The notes: a model not told the origin generated them from the letters alone. Shown: positions 1 through 6,389, numbered from the stretch's first letter. The stretch: 13,782 nucleotides of DNA from Spirochaetaceae bacterium (GCA_031269165.1 JAISZQ010000122.1:1-13782); one strand, 5' to 3'. Numbers and translations are program-made.

Positions 1-48
1 AACAGCCTTAGGCGCGTATGCGGAACAGCCTTAGGGCCGGATAGGTTC
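1..48. repeat. Tail of 23-bp tandem palindrome array (second copy)
   Basis: CAGCCTTAG occurs at 3 and 26, exactly 23 bases apart. The 14-base segments after them are GCGCGTATGCGGAA and GGCCGGATAGGTTC. This is the same constant-plus-variable organisation as the long array at 6897-7249, with the constant block in its CAGCCTTAG variant. The array is cut by the window edge, so its true length is unknown. It runs straight into a CATTGCGAG element, as the long array does. Confidence 0.8.
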
Positions 49-152
49 CTCGCAATGACGGGGCATCGTCATTGCGAGGGCGAAGACCGAAGCAATCCAG
101 ACGGGGAAGGCCCTCACACTGGATTGCTTCGCCCTGCGGGCTCGCAATGACG
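49..152. repeat. CATTGCGAG palindromic repeat element with an extra half copy
   Basis: A half element (CTCGCAATGACG, 49-60) is followed by a full palindromic element at 67-152. The left arm reads CGTCATTGCGAG then GAAGCAATCCAG. The right arm reads CTGGATTGCTTC then CTCGCAATGACG. The arms are separated by a short variable centre, so the element could fold into a long hairpin. The same family recurs inside hydB (5589-5667), at 6468-6890, at 7257-7500, and at 12434-12514 and 12860-12982. It encodes no protein and resembles non-autonomous REP/MITE-type intergenic repeats. Confidence 0.85.
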
Positions 153-178
153 GGGGCAACGCCTACGGCGAAGGGGCA

Positions 179-280
179 AAGGTGTTATCCGTGCCGCAGG
201 AACAAAAAAATCCTGCTTATGCGGTGGACATAAAACTAATTTTGTCGGCGGGACGTAAAAACCGCAAAGGAGTTATAGAA
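179..280 (+). promoter_or_regulatory. Leader of the LRR gene, copy A of a duplicated 5' region
   Basis: The segment shares an ordered series of blocks with the leader of the barrel gene (1479-1583): GGTGTTATCCG, then GCGGTG-ACATA, then CGGCGGGA, then ACCGCAA, then a GGAGTT ribosome binding site. It contains a perfect 6-bp hairpin (GCAGGA/TCCTGC, 196-216) that copy B lacks. TGCGGT (220-225) can pair with ACCGCA (261-266). AAAGGAG at 266-272 lies 8 bases before the ATG at 281. Ancestral duplication of a promoter or leader is inferred. No clear -35/-10 pair was identified. Confidence 0.5.
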
Positions 281-1333
281 ATGACAAAGAAATTAGTGTT
301 GGGTTTCGTGATGGGGCTTTTGACGGCGGTTGTTACCGGCTTCGCGCAGAATGCGGAGGATTTTCAAATGAACGGCAGGACACTGGTAAAGTACAAGGGA
401 CGCGGGGGAGATGTAACGGTCCCTGCGGGCGTTACCAGTATTGGACAGGGTGCCTTTAGCGCGAGTACGAACCTGCGCAGCATTGTGTTGCCCGAGGGCG
501 TTATCCGCATCGGGGCAAACGCTTTTGACAATTGCAAGAACCTGACCAGCATCACCCTGCCCGCAAGCTTGACCAGTATTGGACAAGGCGCCTTTCGGGT
601 AACGGGGCTGCGCGGCATTACGTTGCCCGATGGCATTACCACGATCGAGGCGAACACGTTTTATAGCAGCAAGAGCTTGACCGGCATCACGCTGCCCGCA
701 AGCCTGACCAGCATCGGGAACGGGGCTTTTGACGGGTGTGAGAGTCTTGCCGGTGTTGTGCTGCCCAGAGGCGTCACCAGCATCGGAACGTATGCCTTTC
801 GCGGGTGCGCGAGCCTGAGCAGCATCCTGTTGCCCGAAGGACTTACCAGCATCGGAGACTATGCCTTTGTCAGGTGTACCCGCTTGAGCGGCATCATGCT
901 GCCTGAGAGTCTTACCGGCATCGGAAAAGATATCTTTGGCGGGGGCAGCAGCATAAATGTTTTTGTGTCCGGAGAGGCGGCGTATCAGTTCCCGCCTTCG
1001 GTAACGGTATTGGACGCCGCGAGTATAGTGAAACGGGTGCGGGAGGACTATGTAAGCAATCCGAGGACTGGTGACGCCAACTGGAAAGGCAAACTGATCG
1101 GGGTAACCGCCAACGTTGAACATTTTGAAGATGATGGTTCTGTGATTGTGGTGCAAACGGTGAACGGCACGGTGTATCGGTCTCTGTGCCGTTTCAACGC
1201 TTCTTCGAGCGGCGATCTTATCCGCTATGACGTGGGTTCAGAAATAACCTTAATGGGAACGGTAGTCGGCATGGAGCGTTTGTCTTCTGGGGCGTCTGGT
1301 GTCGTGTTATCGCATTGCATACCTGTTGGATAA
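281..1333 (+). CDS. Secreted BspA-like leucine-rich repeat protein with C-terminal OB-fold-like domain
   Basis: The 350-residue protein starts at 281 because AAAGGAG lies 8 bases upstream and the first residues (MTKKLVLGFVMGLLTAVVTG) form a signal peptide with likely cleavage after GFA near residue 22. The longer open frame from 182 runs through the leader and is not favoured. Residues ~40-235 hold about eight LRR_5 (BspA-type) repeats of ~23 residues, each with the pattern LPxGVTSIGxxAFxxCxxLxSI. Such repeats occur in surface or secreted proteins of oral and gut bacteria and often mediate adhesion. Residues ~245-350 resemble the tRNA_anti-like OB-fold domain, which starts with a YxxNxxxADxxWKGK-type segment and is found in periplasmic proteins. 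There is no lipobox or visible sorting signal, so the protein is probably periplasmic or exported. The specific ligand cannot be told. The barrel and lipoprotein genes follow on the same strand. Confidence 0.85.
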   Translation: MTKKLVLGFVMGLLTAVVTGFAQNAEDFQMNGRTLVKYKGRGGDVTVPAGVTSIGQGAFSASTNLRSIVLPEGVIRIGANAFDNCKNLTSITLPASLTSIGQGAFRVTGLRGITLPDGITTIEANTFYSSKSLTGITLPASLTSIGNGAFDGCESLAGVVLPRGVTSIGTYAFRGCASLSSILLPEGLTSIGDYAFVRCTRLSGIMLPESLTGIGKDIFGGGSSINVFVSGEAAYQFPPSVTVLDAASIVKRVREDYVSNPRTGDANWKGKLIGVTANVEHFEDDGSVIVVQTVNGTVYRSLCRFNASSSGDLIRYDVGSEITLMGTVVGMERLSSGASGVVLSHCIPVG

Positions 1334-1478
1334 TGGTGGCCACCTGCCGGAGAGGAAGCGGGGACGCAATGACAGGCTCATCGGATATGTCCGTTTGTGC
1401 AGTTGCGGGCCAAGGGGATATGCAATCCGGGGATTTTCAATCCCTTACGGTTCGTATTGGTTCTCTGTTCATAACAAT
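1334..1478. other. Intergenic stretch without a recognised gene
   Basis: This is the first 145 bases of a 250-base gap between the LRR gene and the barrel gene. Overlapping short open frames here have no ribosome binding site and look random. No terminator hairpin with a T-run was found after the LRR stop codon, so read-through into the next gene is possible. Confidence 0.5.
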
Positions 1479-1583
1479 GGTGTTATCCGCGCAAGCGGTG
1501 AACATACAAATTTTGGCGGCGGGAAAAAGACCGCAAGCGTGTAAAACACGCAATGCGTGCAAAGCACGCGAAGGAGTTCTATT
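1479..1583 (+). promoter_or_regulatory. Leader of the barrel gene, copy B, with twin mini-hairpins
   Basis: This is the second copy of the leader seen at 179-280: GGTGTTATCCG, GCGGTG-ACATA, CGGCGGGA and ACCGCAA occur in the same order. It differs by two adjacent perfect hairpins just before the ribosome binding site, GCGTGTAAAACACGC (1537-1551) and GCGTGCAAAGCACGC (1555-1569). Each has a 6-bp stem and an AAA loop, and they are 3 bases apart. GAAGGAG (1570-1576) lies 7 bases before the ATG at 1584, so the second hairpin abuts the ribosome binding site and could affect translation. The regulatory role is inferred. Confidence 0.5.
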
Positions 1584-2162
1584 ATGAGAAAAAGGGCACT
1601 TTTTCTATTCGGCATTGTCGTCATGGGGACGGCAATATTCACCCAAACCGTCTACGCGCAAGAGCAGGCGGGCGGCTCTGCAGGCAGGAAATCAAACGCC
1701 GTGACGCTGGACGTAATGCCGCTTTTTAAGGGTGCCATTGCCAGCGACAGTAGCGAGGGCGTTGATTCTTCCTATATCAACGTGCTGGCACTGGGGTATG
1801 AGCGGAACCTTGGCGCACGCTACAGTTTTGGGGTGTCGGGGGATTTGTGGTTTGGGGAATTCTCCAAGGATGTGGAGTTTACCTACTTTGCGCTGGCCGC
1901 GCACGGGCGATTGTATCTCCTTGAGGATTTTAGCAAGCTCTTCATTGACGCGGGGCTGGGCTTTAACTCGGTGAAAAGCGACGACGATGGCGCGGAACTG
2001 ACCGGCCTGATCGTCAGTCTTAAACTGGGTTGGAAGCACTATTTTACCCCGGGATTTTTTGTGGAACCGTCCATCGCCTATGTCCAGTCCAAGAGCGGAA
2101 GCAGCACACGGGTAGCACCCATAGGCTGGCAACCCGGCCTTATCCTGGGCATCGCCTTCTAG
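1584..2162 (+). CDS. Small outer-membrane beta-barrel-like protein
   Basis: The 192-residue protein starts at 1584 after a GAAGGAG ribosome binding site. The N-terminus is a signal peptide (MRKRALFLFGIVVMGTAIFTQ) with an AxA-type site (VYAQ) near residue 26. The mature part alternates hydrophobic and polar residues in amphipathic beta-strands rich in Gly and aromatics. Recognisable strands include YSFGVSGDLWFG, YFALAAHGRLYLLE, LFIDAGLGF and FFVEPSIAYV. It ends in ILGIAF with a C-terminal Phe, as expected of a BAM-targeted barrel. Length and pattern fit an OmpA/OmpX-like eight-stranded barrel of the outer membrane. The function is unknown. The lipoprotein gene begins 9 bases after its stop codon, so the two are probably co-transcribed. 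A soluble beta-sandwich is a less likely alternative. Confidence 0.8.
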   Translation: MRKRALFLFGIVVMGTAIFTQTVYAQEQAGGSAGRKSNAVTLDVMPLFKGAIASDSSEGVDSSYINVLALGYERNLGARYSFGVSGDLWFGEFSKDVEFTYFALAAHGRLYLLEDFSKLFIDAGLGFNSVKSDDDGAELTGLIVSLKLGWKHYFTPGFFVEPSIAYVQSKSGSSTRVAPIGWQPGLILGIAF

Positions 2163-2171
2163 GGGGCCGGT

Positions 2172-2618
2172 ATGAAAAAGAATTTCATCATCACGGCAAT
2201 TATGCCGGTACTGGCTTGCGTAACATTGGCGGCCTTCATAGGTGCCTGCGAGGGCGCTTATATAGACCCGGAGACGGGCGGCGGTGGCGGCGGTGGCGGC
2301 GACGGCGGAAAAAGTCTGGAGGGAACGTGGCACCGGGAAGACAACTTAGGTTATTACTATACTATTGAGTTTACCAGTACCACAGCAACTATTACCTCAA
2401 ATAATGGTTTTTATACTACGACACACTATAGCGGCGCTAAATATAAGTTCACCGGCTCAACATTAACCCTGACCTTGGGCGGTGCTAATATTAAGGGCGA
2501 TGCAACGTTATCAGGTGACACCCTCACGTTGAGCGGGTTTGGTGCGTATGCCATGATCTTCGATGGCACATGGACCAAGGATGACGGCGGAGGAGGAGGT
2601 GACAACCCAGGGAAGTGA
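2172..2618 (+). CDS. Putative lipoprotein with Gly-rich linker and lipocalin-like beta domain
   Basis: The 148-residue protein has a lipoprotein signal peptide whose lipobox FIGAC places the lipidated Cys at residue 27. A flexible linker of eight consecutive Gly plus DGG follows (residues ~37-47). A beta-rich domain (~48-135) opens with LEGTW and then has alternating strands rich in Thr, such as YTIEFTSTTATIT and STLTLTLGG. This resembles small lipocalin-like or META-like lipoprotein domains. The tail is again Gly-rich (DDGGGGGDN). A GGGGG stretch 5-9 bases before the ATG serves as the ribosome binding site. The gene follows the barrel gene by 9 bases, suggesting one operon and possibly a shared envelope role. 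The middle third (about 2340-2520) is noticeably more AT-rich than its surroundings. The stop codon lies at the edge of a repeat-rich stretch. Function unknown. Confidence 0.75.
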   Translation: MKKNFIITAIMPVLACVTLAAFIGACEGAYIDPETGGGGGGGGDGGKSLEGTWHREDNLGYYYTIEFTSTTATITSNNGFYTTTHYSGAKYKFTGSTLTLTLGGANIKGDATLSGDTLTLSGFGAYAMIFDGTWTKDDGGGGGDNPGK

Positions 2619-2639
2619 AGACCGCTTGCGCTCTGGGCT

Positions 2640-2876
2640 TGATTCGTGTGAAACCAAGCCGGGGCGCGCGCGCCCCTTTGGGGCGAATGGAAAATGGAGA
2701 ATTGTAAATGGAAAATGTCGTGCTTTGGAAACTGCGTGCGCCCTTCCTATCATTTTCCATTCGCCCCAAAGGGGCTTTCCTTGGGCTTGCTCTCCCCCGA
2801 AGGGGGGCCCCATTGCCCGTTCTCCTCTCGACAAGCCCAAGGGAGGCCCCTTAGGGGCCGGGGATGAGGGGGCGTT
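2640..2876. repeat. Composite repeat with a perfect 24-bp inverted repeat
   Basis: The arms 2673-2696 and 2751-2774 are perfect reverse complements. Both contain CCCCTTTGGGGC and GAATGGAAAATG, and they are separated by 54 bases. Next to it lie CTCCCCCGAAGGGGGGCCCC and CAAGCCCAAGGGAGGCCCC blocks. The same modules recur in the hydB insertion (GCGAATGGAAAATG at 5552-5566, CCAAGGAAAGCCCC at 5524-5537 and 5728-5741), and relatives occur at 6391-6466 and 7530-7600. No coding sequence is supported here. Confidence 0.75.
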
Positions 2877-2883
2877 GTGAGGG

Positions 2884-3042
2884 GCGGCTTACTCATACGT
2901 GTACGGCAAGGAATATCAGCGGAAACATCTTGAGCGGATAGAAAAGAAATTAAAATACATAGAGAGTTTTCTGGAAACGGCGGAAGCGCGGGAAGGGGCG
3001 GCCGCCTTTTCGGCCCCCGTTTCCCTTTCCAGTGTTCCATGA
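2884..3042 (+). pseudogene. Possible coding remnant (basic, helical fragment)
   Basis: An open frame without a start codon reads AYSYVYGKEYQRKHLERIEK and then KLKYIESFLETAEAREG before a stop at 3040-3042. The stretch is charged, helix-prone and protein-like, unlike the surrounding repeats, and may be the C-terminal end of a lost gene. An in-frame stop at 2878-2880 marks the junction with the composite repeat. Its 3' part overlaps the opposite-strand transposase stump, so only one of the two can be genuine over that overlap. I cannot assign a family. Confidence 0.3.
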
Positions 3043-3127
3043 TCATGCGCCCGACTGGATAATCCATAACGGTCTTGATAAACTCATCCACAAAGCAGTA
3101 TACTGCGATTATCACTGTTTCGCTCAT
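3002..3127 (-). pseudogene. 5' stump of an IS982-like transposase gene
   Basis: Reading on the minus strand from 3127, the first 42 codons encode MSETVIIAVYCFVDEFIKTV followed by a segment ending EHWKGKRGPKRR. This resembles the N-terminus of IS982-family transposases (YCxxDEFxK, then a basic GKRxPKR before the LSLSEV block). After that point the frame turns into Pro-rich translation with no similarity to the DDE domain, so about 85% of the gene is missing. A good ribosome binding site (GGGAGAGGGG) lies just before the ATG. The family assignment is from memory of the motif and needs a search. Confidence 0.45.
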
Positions 3128-3129
3128 TT

Positions 3130-3188
3130 CGCCCCTCTCCCTTTGGTTGTGTTTGTTTCTTAACCTTATCAGGAGAGGGGCGTTTTTT
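3130..3188 (+). terminator. 11-bp hairpin plus T6; doubles as an IS-end RBS-sequestering hairpin
   Basis: CGCCCCTCTCC (3130-3140) and GGAGAGGGGCG (3172-3182) are perfect complements with a 31-base loop, followed by TTTTTT (3183-3188). On the plus strand this has the form of an intrinsic terminator, though the loop is long. On the minus strand the same stem contains the ribosome binding site of the transposase stump. A transcript entering from outside the element would therefore mask it. This protection is known for several insertion sequences such as IS10. Confidence 0.55.
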
Positions 3189-3189
3189 C

Positions 3190-3610
3190 TATTCCCCCTA
3201 AAAACTCGACATTCGGCCGAGTAGATATATCAGCATTTCTATACCGTTTTTTTCCATGCTACCCCTCCATACCCCAGTATAGCGTGTTTTGTTGCCTCTG
3301 TCGGCTTAAGTTGTTGACAGCGGAAAAAGCCCACTCCCCTTCCAAAAAATCCATTTGAAATCGGAATTGCTAGCCAAAAAGCGTGAAAATCTGCGTAATC
3401 TGTGGACCATTCTTCCATTCGTTCGTGTCTGTTCGTGAATGGGGCGAGGAATCGGTGTCGGCACACCCTTAGTACGCCACCGCACGGTACAATCTACTCG
3501 TAAAGCCAGCCTCATAAGCAAAGACGTATAACGATATTCCATGTTTTGGATTATGCGGGAAAATGTTTGGAGGGTATACTCAAAAGCAACAATCGTGAAG
3601 GAGTGGATGT
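3190..3610. other. Gene-free upstream region of hydC
   Basis: No gene is supported in these 420 bases. The segment ~3384-3435 (TGCGTAATCTGTGGACCATT, then CCATTCGTTCGTGTCTGTTCG) looks like the dispersed CACAGATTACGCAGATT/ATTCGTGT-type intergenic repeat common in many genomes. TTTGAAATCGGAATT at 3354-3368 recurs at 9740-9754 upstream of the TPR gene. TATACT (3575-3580) is a reasonable -10 for hydC, but no convincing -35 is seen 16-18 bases before it. AAGGAG (3598-3603) is the hydC ribosome binding site, 7 bases before the ATG. Confidence 0.5.
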
Positions 3611-4120
3611 ATGGGGTTGACGGATTTTGCCGTGGTTGACCGGGCGATAGCGGAGTTGGGGGCGGAACCGGCTTCGATTATCGGGGTTTTGCAGGCGGCG
3701 CAGGAGCATTACCGGTATTTGCCGAAAGAGTTGTTTTTCTATATGGCGAAGCGGCTGGGGGTGAGCGTGTCGCGCATATACAGCGTGGCGACGTTCTACG
3801 AGAACTTTTCGCTTGAGTCTAAGGGGAAGTTTATCATAAAGGTTTGTGACGGGACGGCCTGTCATGTGCGGAAGTCTACGCCGGTGCTGGAGCGGTTGCG
3901 GAAGGAACTGGGGCTTACGGCGAAACAGAAGAGTACGGACGACCTTCTGTTTACGGTGGAAACGGTGTCCTGTCTGGGGGCGTGCGGGCTTGCGCCGGTG
4001 ATGACGGTGAACGAGAAGGTGTACCCGTCGATGACGGCGGACAAGGCGGCGGCGTTGCTTGCGGAGTTGAAAAACACGGAGCGGGCCGCAAGCCGGAAGG
4101 AAGAGGATCATGCGGCATAA
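3611..4120 (+). CDS. hydC: [FeFe] hydrogenase subunit HydC / HndA-like (NuoE family, [2Fe-2S])
   Basis: The 169-residue protein has the normal length for NuoE/HndA subunits. A helical N-terminal part (residues 1-70; contains SIIGVLQAAQEHYRYLP and SVSRIYSVATFYENFS) precedes a thioredoxin-like [2Fe-2S] domain. The four ligands are visible as C79-x4-C84 (VCDGTACHVR) and C121-x3-C125 (SCLGACGLAPVM). In HydABC/Hnd complexes this subunit passes electrons near the flavin subunit HydB. The start at 3611 follows AAGGAG by 7 bases. The gene's last 11 bases overlap the start of hydB (ATG 4110), pointing to translational coupling in one operon. A free NADH dehydrogenase NuoE is unlikely, because hydB and an H-cluster hydrogenase follow and no other nuo genes are present. 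Confidence 0.92.
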   Translation: MGLTDFAVVDRAIAELGAEPASIIGVLQAAQEHYRYLPKELFFYMAKRLGVSVSRIYSVATFYENFSLESKGKFIIKVCDGTACHVRKSTPVLERLRKELGLTAKQKSTDDLLFTVETVSCLGACGLAPVMTVNEKVYPSMTADKAAALLAELKNTERAASRKEEDHAA

Positions 4121-6389
4121 ACTGAAAGACCGGGCTGACCTGCAAGAAGCTCGTTCGCGGTATGCGGCGGCACTGGGCAGGCAGCAAAAACGTATCTTTG
4201 TCTGCGCGGGGACGGGCTGTGTGGCCTCAGGCTCGCTTGCCGTGTATGATCGGCTTCTCGCGCTGATGCAGGAGAACAACATCGACTGTGCGGTGGAACT
4301 TCGGGTCGAACCGGAAGCGACACTGCACCATAGCCACCACCACGGCGACCGTGGCAGTTACCACGGTATCAAGAAGAGCGGTTGCCACGGTTTCTGCGAG
4401 ATGGGGCCGCTCGTGCTTATCGAGCCGGACAACTATCTTTACACGAGGGTCAAGGCCGATGATTGTGCCGAGATTGTTGCCAAAACAATCATGAAGGGCG
4501 AGGTCTGCGAGCGGCTTACCTACCGCCGGGACGGGGAGGCGTATCCCAAACGGAACGACATTCCGTTCTTCAAGGGGCAAACCCGCCTGGTGCTCGAACA
4601 TTGCGGCCAGATTGACGCGGCTTCGATCGAGGAGGCGATTGCGGTCGGCGGCTACGCGGCTTTTGAAAAGGCGCTTTTCGAGATGACGCCGGATGAGATT
4701 ATCGCGGAGATGACGGCGTCCAACTTGCGCGGGCGCGGCGGGGCGGGTTTTCCCACGGGGCGTAAGTGGCAGCAGGTGCAGCGTCAGGCGGCGGCGCAAA
4801 AGTATGTTGTCTGCAACGGGGACGAGGGCGACCCGGGGGCGTTTATGGACCGCAGCGTGATGGAGGGCGACCCGCACCGCATGATCGAGGGGATGCTGAT
4901 CGCCGCTCTCGCTTCCGGCGCGAATGCGGGCTATGTCTATGTTCGCGCCGAGTATCCGCTTGCGGTCGAACGGCTTAAAACGGCGATTGTCCAGGCTCTC
5001 GCGGCGGGGTTGCTTGGCGACAATATTCTCGGCTCCGGGTTTGGTTTTCGTCTGCGGATAAACCGGGGGGCTGGCGCGTTTGTCTGTGGGGAAGGCTCGG
5101 CGCTCACCGCCTCTATCGAAGGAAAACGGGGGATGCCCCGCGTCAAGTTCTTCCGCACGGTGGAAAAGGGGCTTTTCGAGTGTCCCACTGTGCTGAACAA
5201 TGTGGAAACCTTTGCCAACGTGCCGCTCATCATCACGCGGGGGGCGGACTGGTTCAAGAGCATCGGGCCGCCAGGAAGCCCCGGCACGAAAACCTTCGCC
5301 CTCACCGGCGCGATTGCCAACACCGGCCTCATCGAAGTCCCCATGGGAACAACGCTCGGCGAGGTCATCCTCAACATAGGCGGCGGCCCACCTGCCGTGG
5401 AGGCGAAGCGGGGCGGATTCCCGCAAGAAGGCGCGGTGGTGTCCCCTTCGGGGACAAGAATGCCATCAAAAGCCTTCTCTCCCCAGAATGGGGAGGCCGA
5501 TGCCTGTTCCCAACACGACACGTCCAAGGAAAGCCCCGGTGCGCGCTTTGCGCGAATGGAAAATGAGAAATGGATAATGGAAAATGATGTCATTGCGAGC
5601 GGAGCGCGGCAATCCAGTGTGGTGGCCCCTCGTCTGGATTGCTTCGGGCTCCGCCCTCGCAATGACGATCCCGCCGCGTTCACTCCCCCGAAGGGGGAGG
5701 CCGATGCCTGTTCCCAACACGACACGTCCAAGGAAAGCCCCTGCGGGGCGGCTGGGGTGTTCAAGGCGGTGCAGATTGGCGGGCCTTCCGGGGGCTGTCT
5801 TACCGCCGAGCACTTTGACCTGCCGCTCGACTTTGACAGCCTCAAAAAGATCGGCGCGATCATCGGTTCAGGCGGCCTTGTCGTGATGGACCGCGACACC
5901 TGCATGGTCGAGGTCGCCCGCTTCTTCATGCACTTCACGCAAAACGAGTCGTGCGGGAAATGCGTCCCCTGCCGCGAGGGTACCAAGCGGATGCTTGCGG
6001 TGCTGGAACGTATCACGGGTGGGGAAGGTCGGAAGGGCGACGTCGAACTCCTGCTCGAACTTGCCGACGCGATCACGAACACCGCGCTCTGCGGTCTCGG
6101 AAAAACCGCCGCCGGCCCCGTGGTCAGCACGATACGGTGGTTCCGCGACGAGTACGACGCGCACATCAAGCACAAGTCCTGTCCCGCGGGCAGTTGCCAG
6201 AAGTTACGCGCCCTGGTGATAGACCCCAAGGCCTGTGTTGGCTGTACCAAATGCGCCCGCAACTGTCCGGCAGACGCGATACGTGGCGCGAAAAAAGAGC
6301 CCCACACGATTGATCCTGCCAAGTGTATCAAGTGTATGGCGTGCATTGACGCTTGCCCGATGGGGGCGATTTTTGAGTACAAGGGGTGA
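4110..6389 (+). CDS. hydB: [FeFe] hydrogenase flavin subunit HydB (NuoF-like) with a repeat-derived insertion
   Basis: The 759-residue protein binds FMN and NAD(P)(H) and several FeS clusters. Order: thioredoxin-like [2Fe-2S] domain with C32, C37, C92 and C96; NuoF core with the glycine-rich NLRGRGGAGFPTG (205-217), CNGDEGDPGAF (235-245) and GAGAFVCGEGSAL (320-332); NuoF [4Fe-4S] site C615, C618, C621 and C661; and a C-terminal 2x[4Fe-4S] ferredoxin domain (C709-C719, C739-C749). HydB proteins are usually ~600-630 residues. The excess is a foreign block at ~428-549, between the conserved NIGGG and FKAVQIGGPSGGC, encoded by intergenic-type repeats yet kept fully in frame. An unusual His-rich loop (H73-H85) sits inside the N-terminal [2Fe-2S] domain. 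The start overlaps hydC. The complex probably couples H2, NAD(P)H and ferredoxin. Whether the insertion impairs function is unknown, but all cofactor motifs are intact. Confidence 0.93.
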   Translation: MRHKLKDRADLQEARSRYAAALGRQQKRIFVCAGTGCVASGSLAVYDRLLALMQENNIDCAVELRVEPEATLHHSHHHGDRGSYHGIKKSGCHGFCEMGPLVLIEPDNYLYTRVKADDCAEIVAKTIMKGEVCERLTYRRDGEAYPKRNDIPFFKGQTRLVLEHCGQIDAASIEEAIAVGGYAAFEKALFEMTPDEIIAEMTASNLRGRGGAGFPTGRKWQQVQRQAAAQKYVVCNGDEGDPGAFMDRSVMEGDPHRMIEGMLIAALASGANAGYVYVRAEYPLAVERLKTAIVQALAAGLLGDNILGSGFGFRLRINRGAGAFVCGEGSALTASIEGKRGMPRVKFFRTVEKGLFECPTVLNNVETFANVPLIITRGADWFKSIGPPGSPGTKTFALTGAIANTGLIEVPMGTTLGEVILNIGGGPPAVEAKRGGFPQEGAVVSPSGTRMPSKAFSPQNGEADACSQHDTSKESPGARFARMENEKWIMENDVIASGARQSSVVAPRLDCFGLRPRNDDPAAFTPPKGEADACSQHDTSKESPCGAAGVFKAVQIGGPSGGCLTAEHFDLPLDFDSLKKIGAIIGSGGLVVMDRDTCMVEVARFFMHFTQNESCGKCVPCREGTKRMLAVLERITGGEGRKGDVELLLELADAITNTALCGLGKTAAGPVVSTIRWFRDEYDAHIKHKSCPAGSCQKLRALVIDPKACVGCTKCARNCPADAIRGAKKEPHTIDPAKCIKCMACIDACPMGAIFEYKG
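5391..5756 (+). repeat. In-frame composite repeat insertion inside hydB
   Basis: This ~366-base block interrupts the conserved junction before the FKAVQIGGPSGGC motif. It is assembled from modules found elsewhere in the window: CCACCTGCCGTGGAGGC (5389-5405; also at 6392-6408 and reversed near 7577-7593), a block with CCCCAGAATGGGGAGGCC (5481-5498), GCGAATGGAAAATG (5552-5566), a CATTGCGAG palindrome (5589-5667), and CCCCCGAAGGGGGAGGCC (5685-5702). It has no stop codon in the hydB frame and its net length is a multiple of three. Rickettsia palindromic elements are a known precedent for repeats tolerated in frame inside proteins. Confidence 0.88.
5493..5741 (+). repeat. Perfect 45-bp direct repeat pair within the hydB insertion
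   Basis: Positions 5493-5537 and 5697-5741 are identical and encode the 15-residue segment EADACSQHDTSKESP twice. They lie 204 bases apart, exactly 68 codons. Between them are the GAATGGAAAATG module and the CATTGCGAG element. Homologous recombination between the copies would delete or duplicate 68 codons without changing the frame, so this part of HydB could vary in length. Confidence 0.9.

Noticed and set aside
182..280. Longer LRR protein starting at 182
   Set aside because: It would bury the signal peptide behind ~33 residues translated from the duplicated leader. The AAAGGAG and MTKKLVLGF start at 281 fits an exported protein.
1299..1587. Two overlapping small genes after the LRR gene
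   Set aside because: They have no ribosome binding site, show random-like composition and overlap the leader of the barrel gene.
5391..5756. Intein in HydB
   Set aside because: The block lacks splicing motifs (no N-terminal Cys/Ser block A, no C-terminal His-Asn) and is made of known repeat modules. It is also too short.
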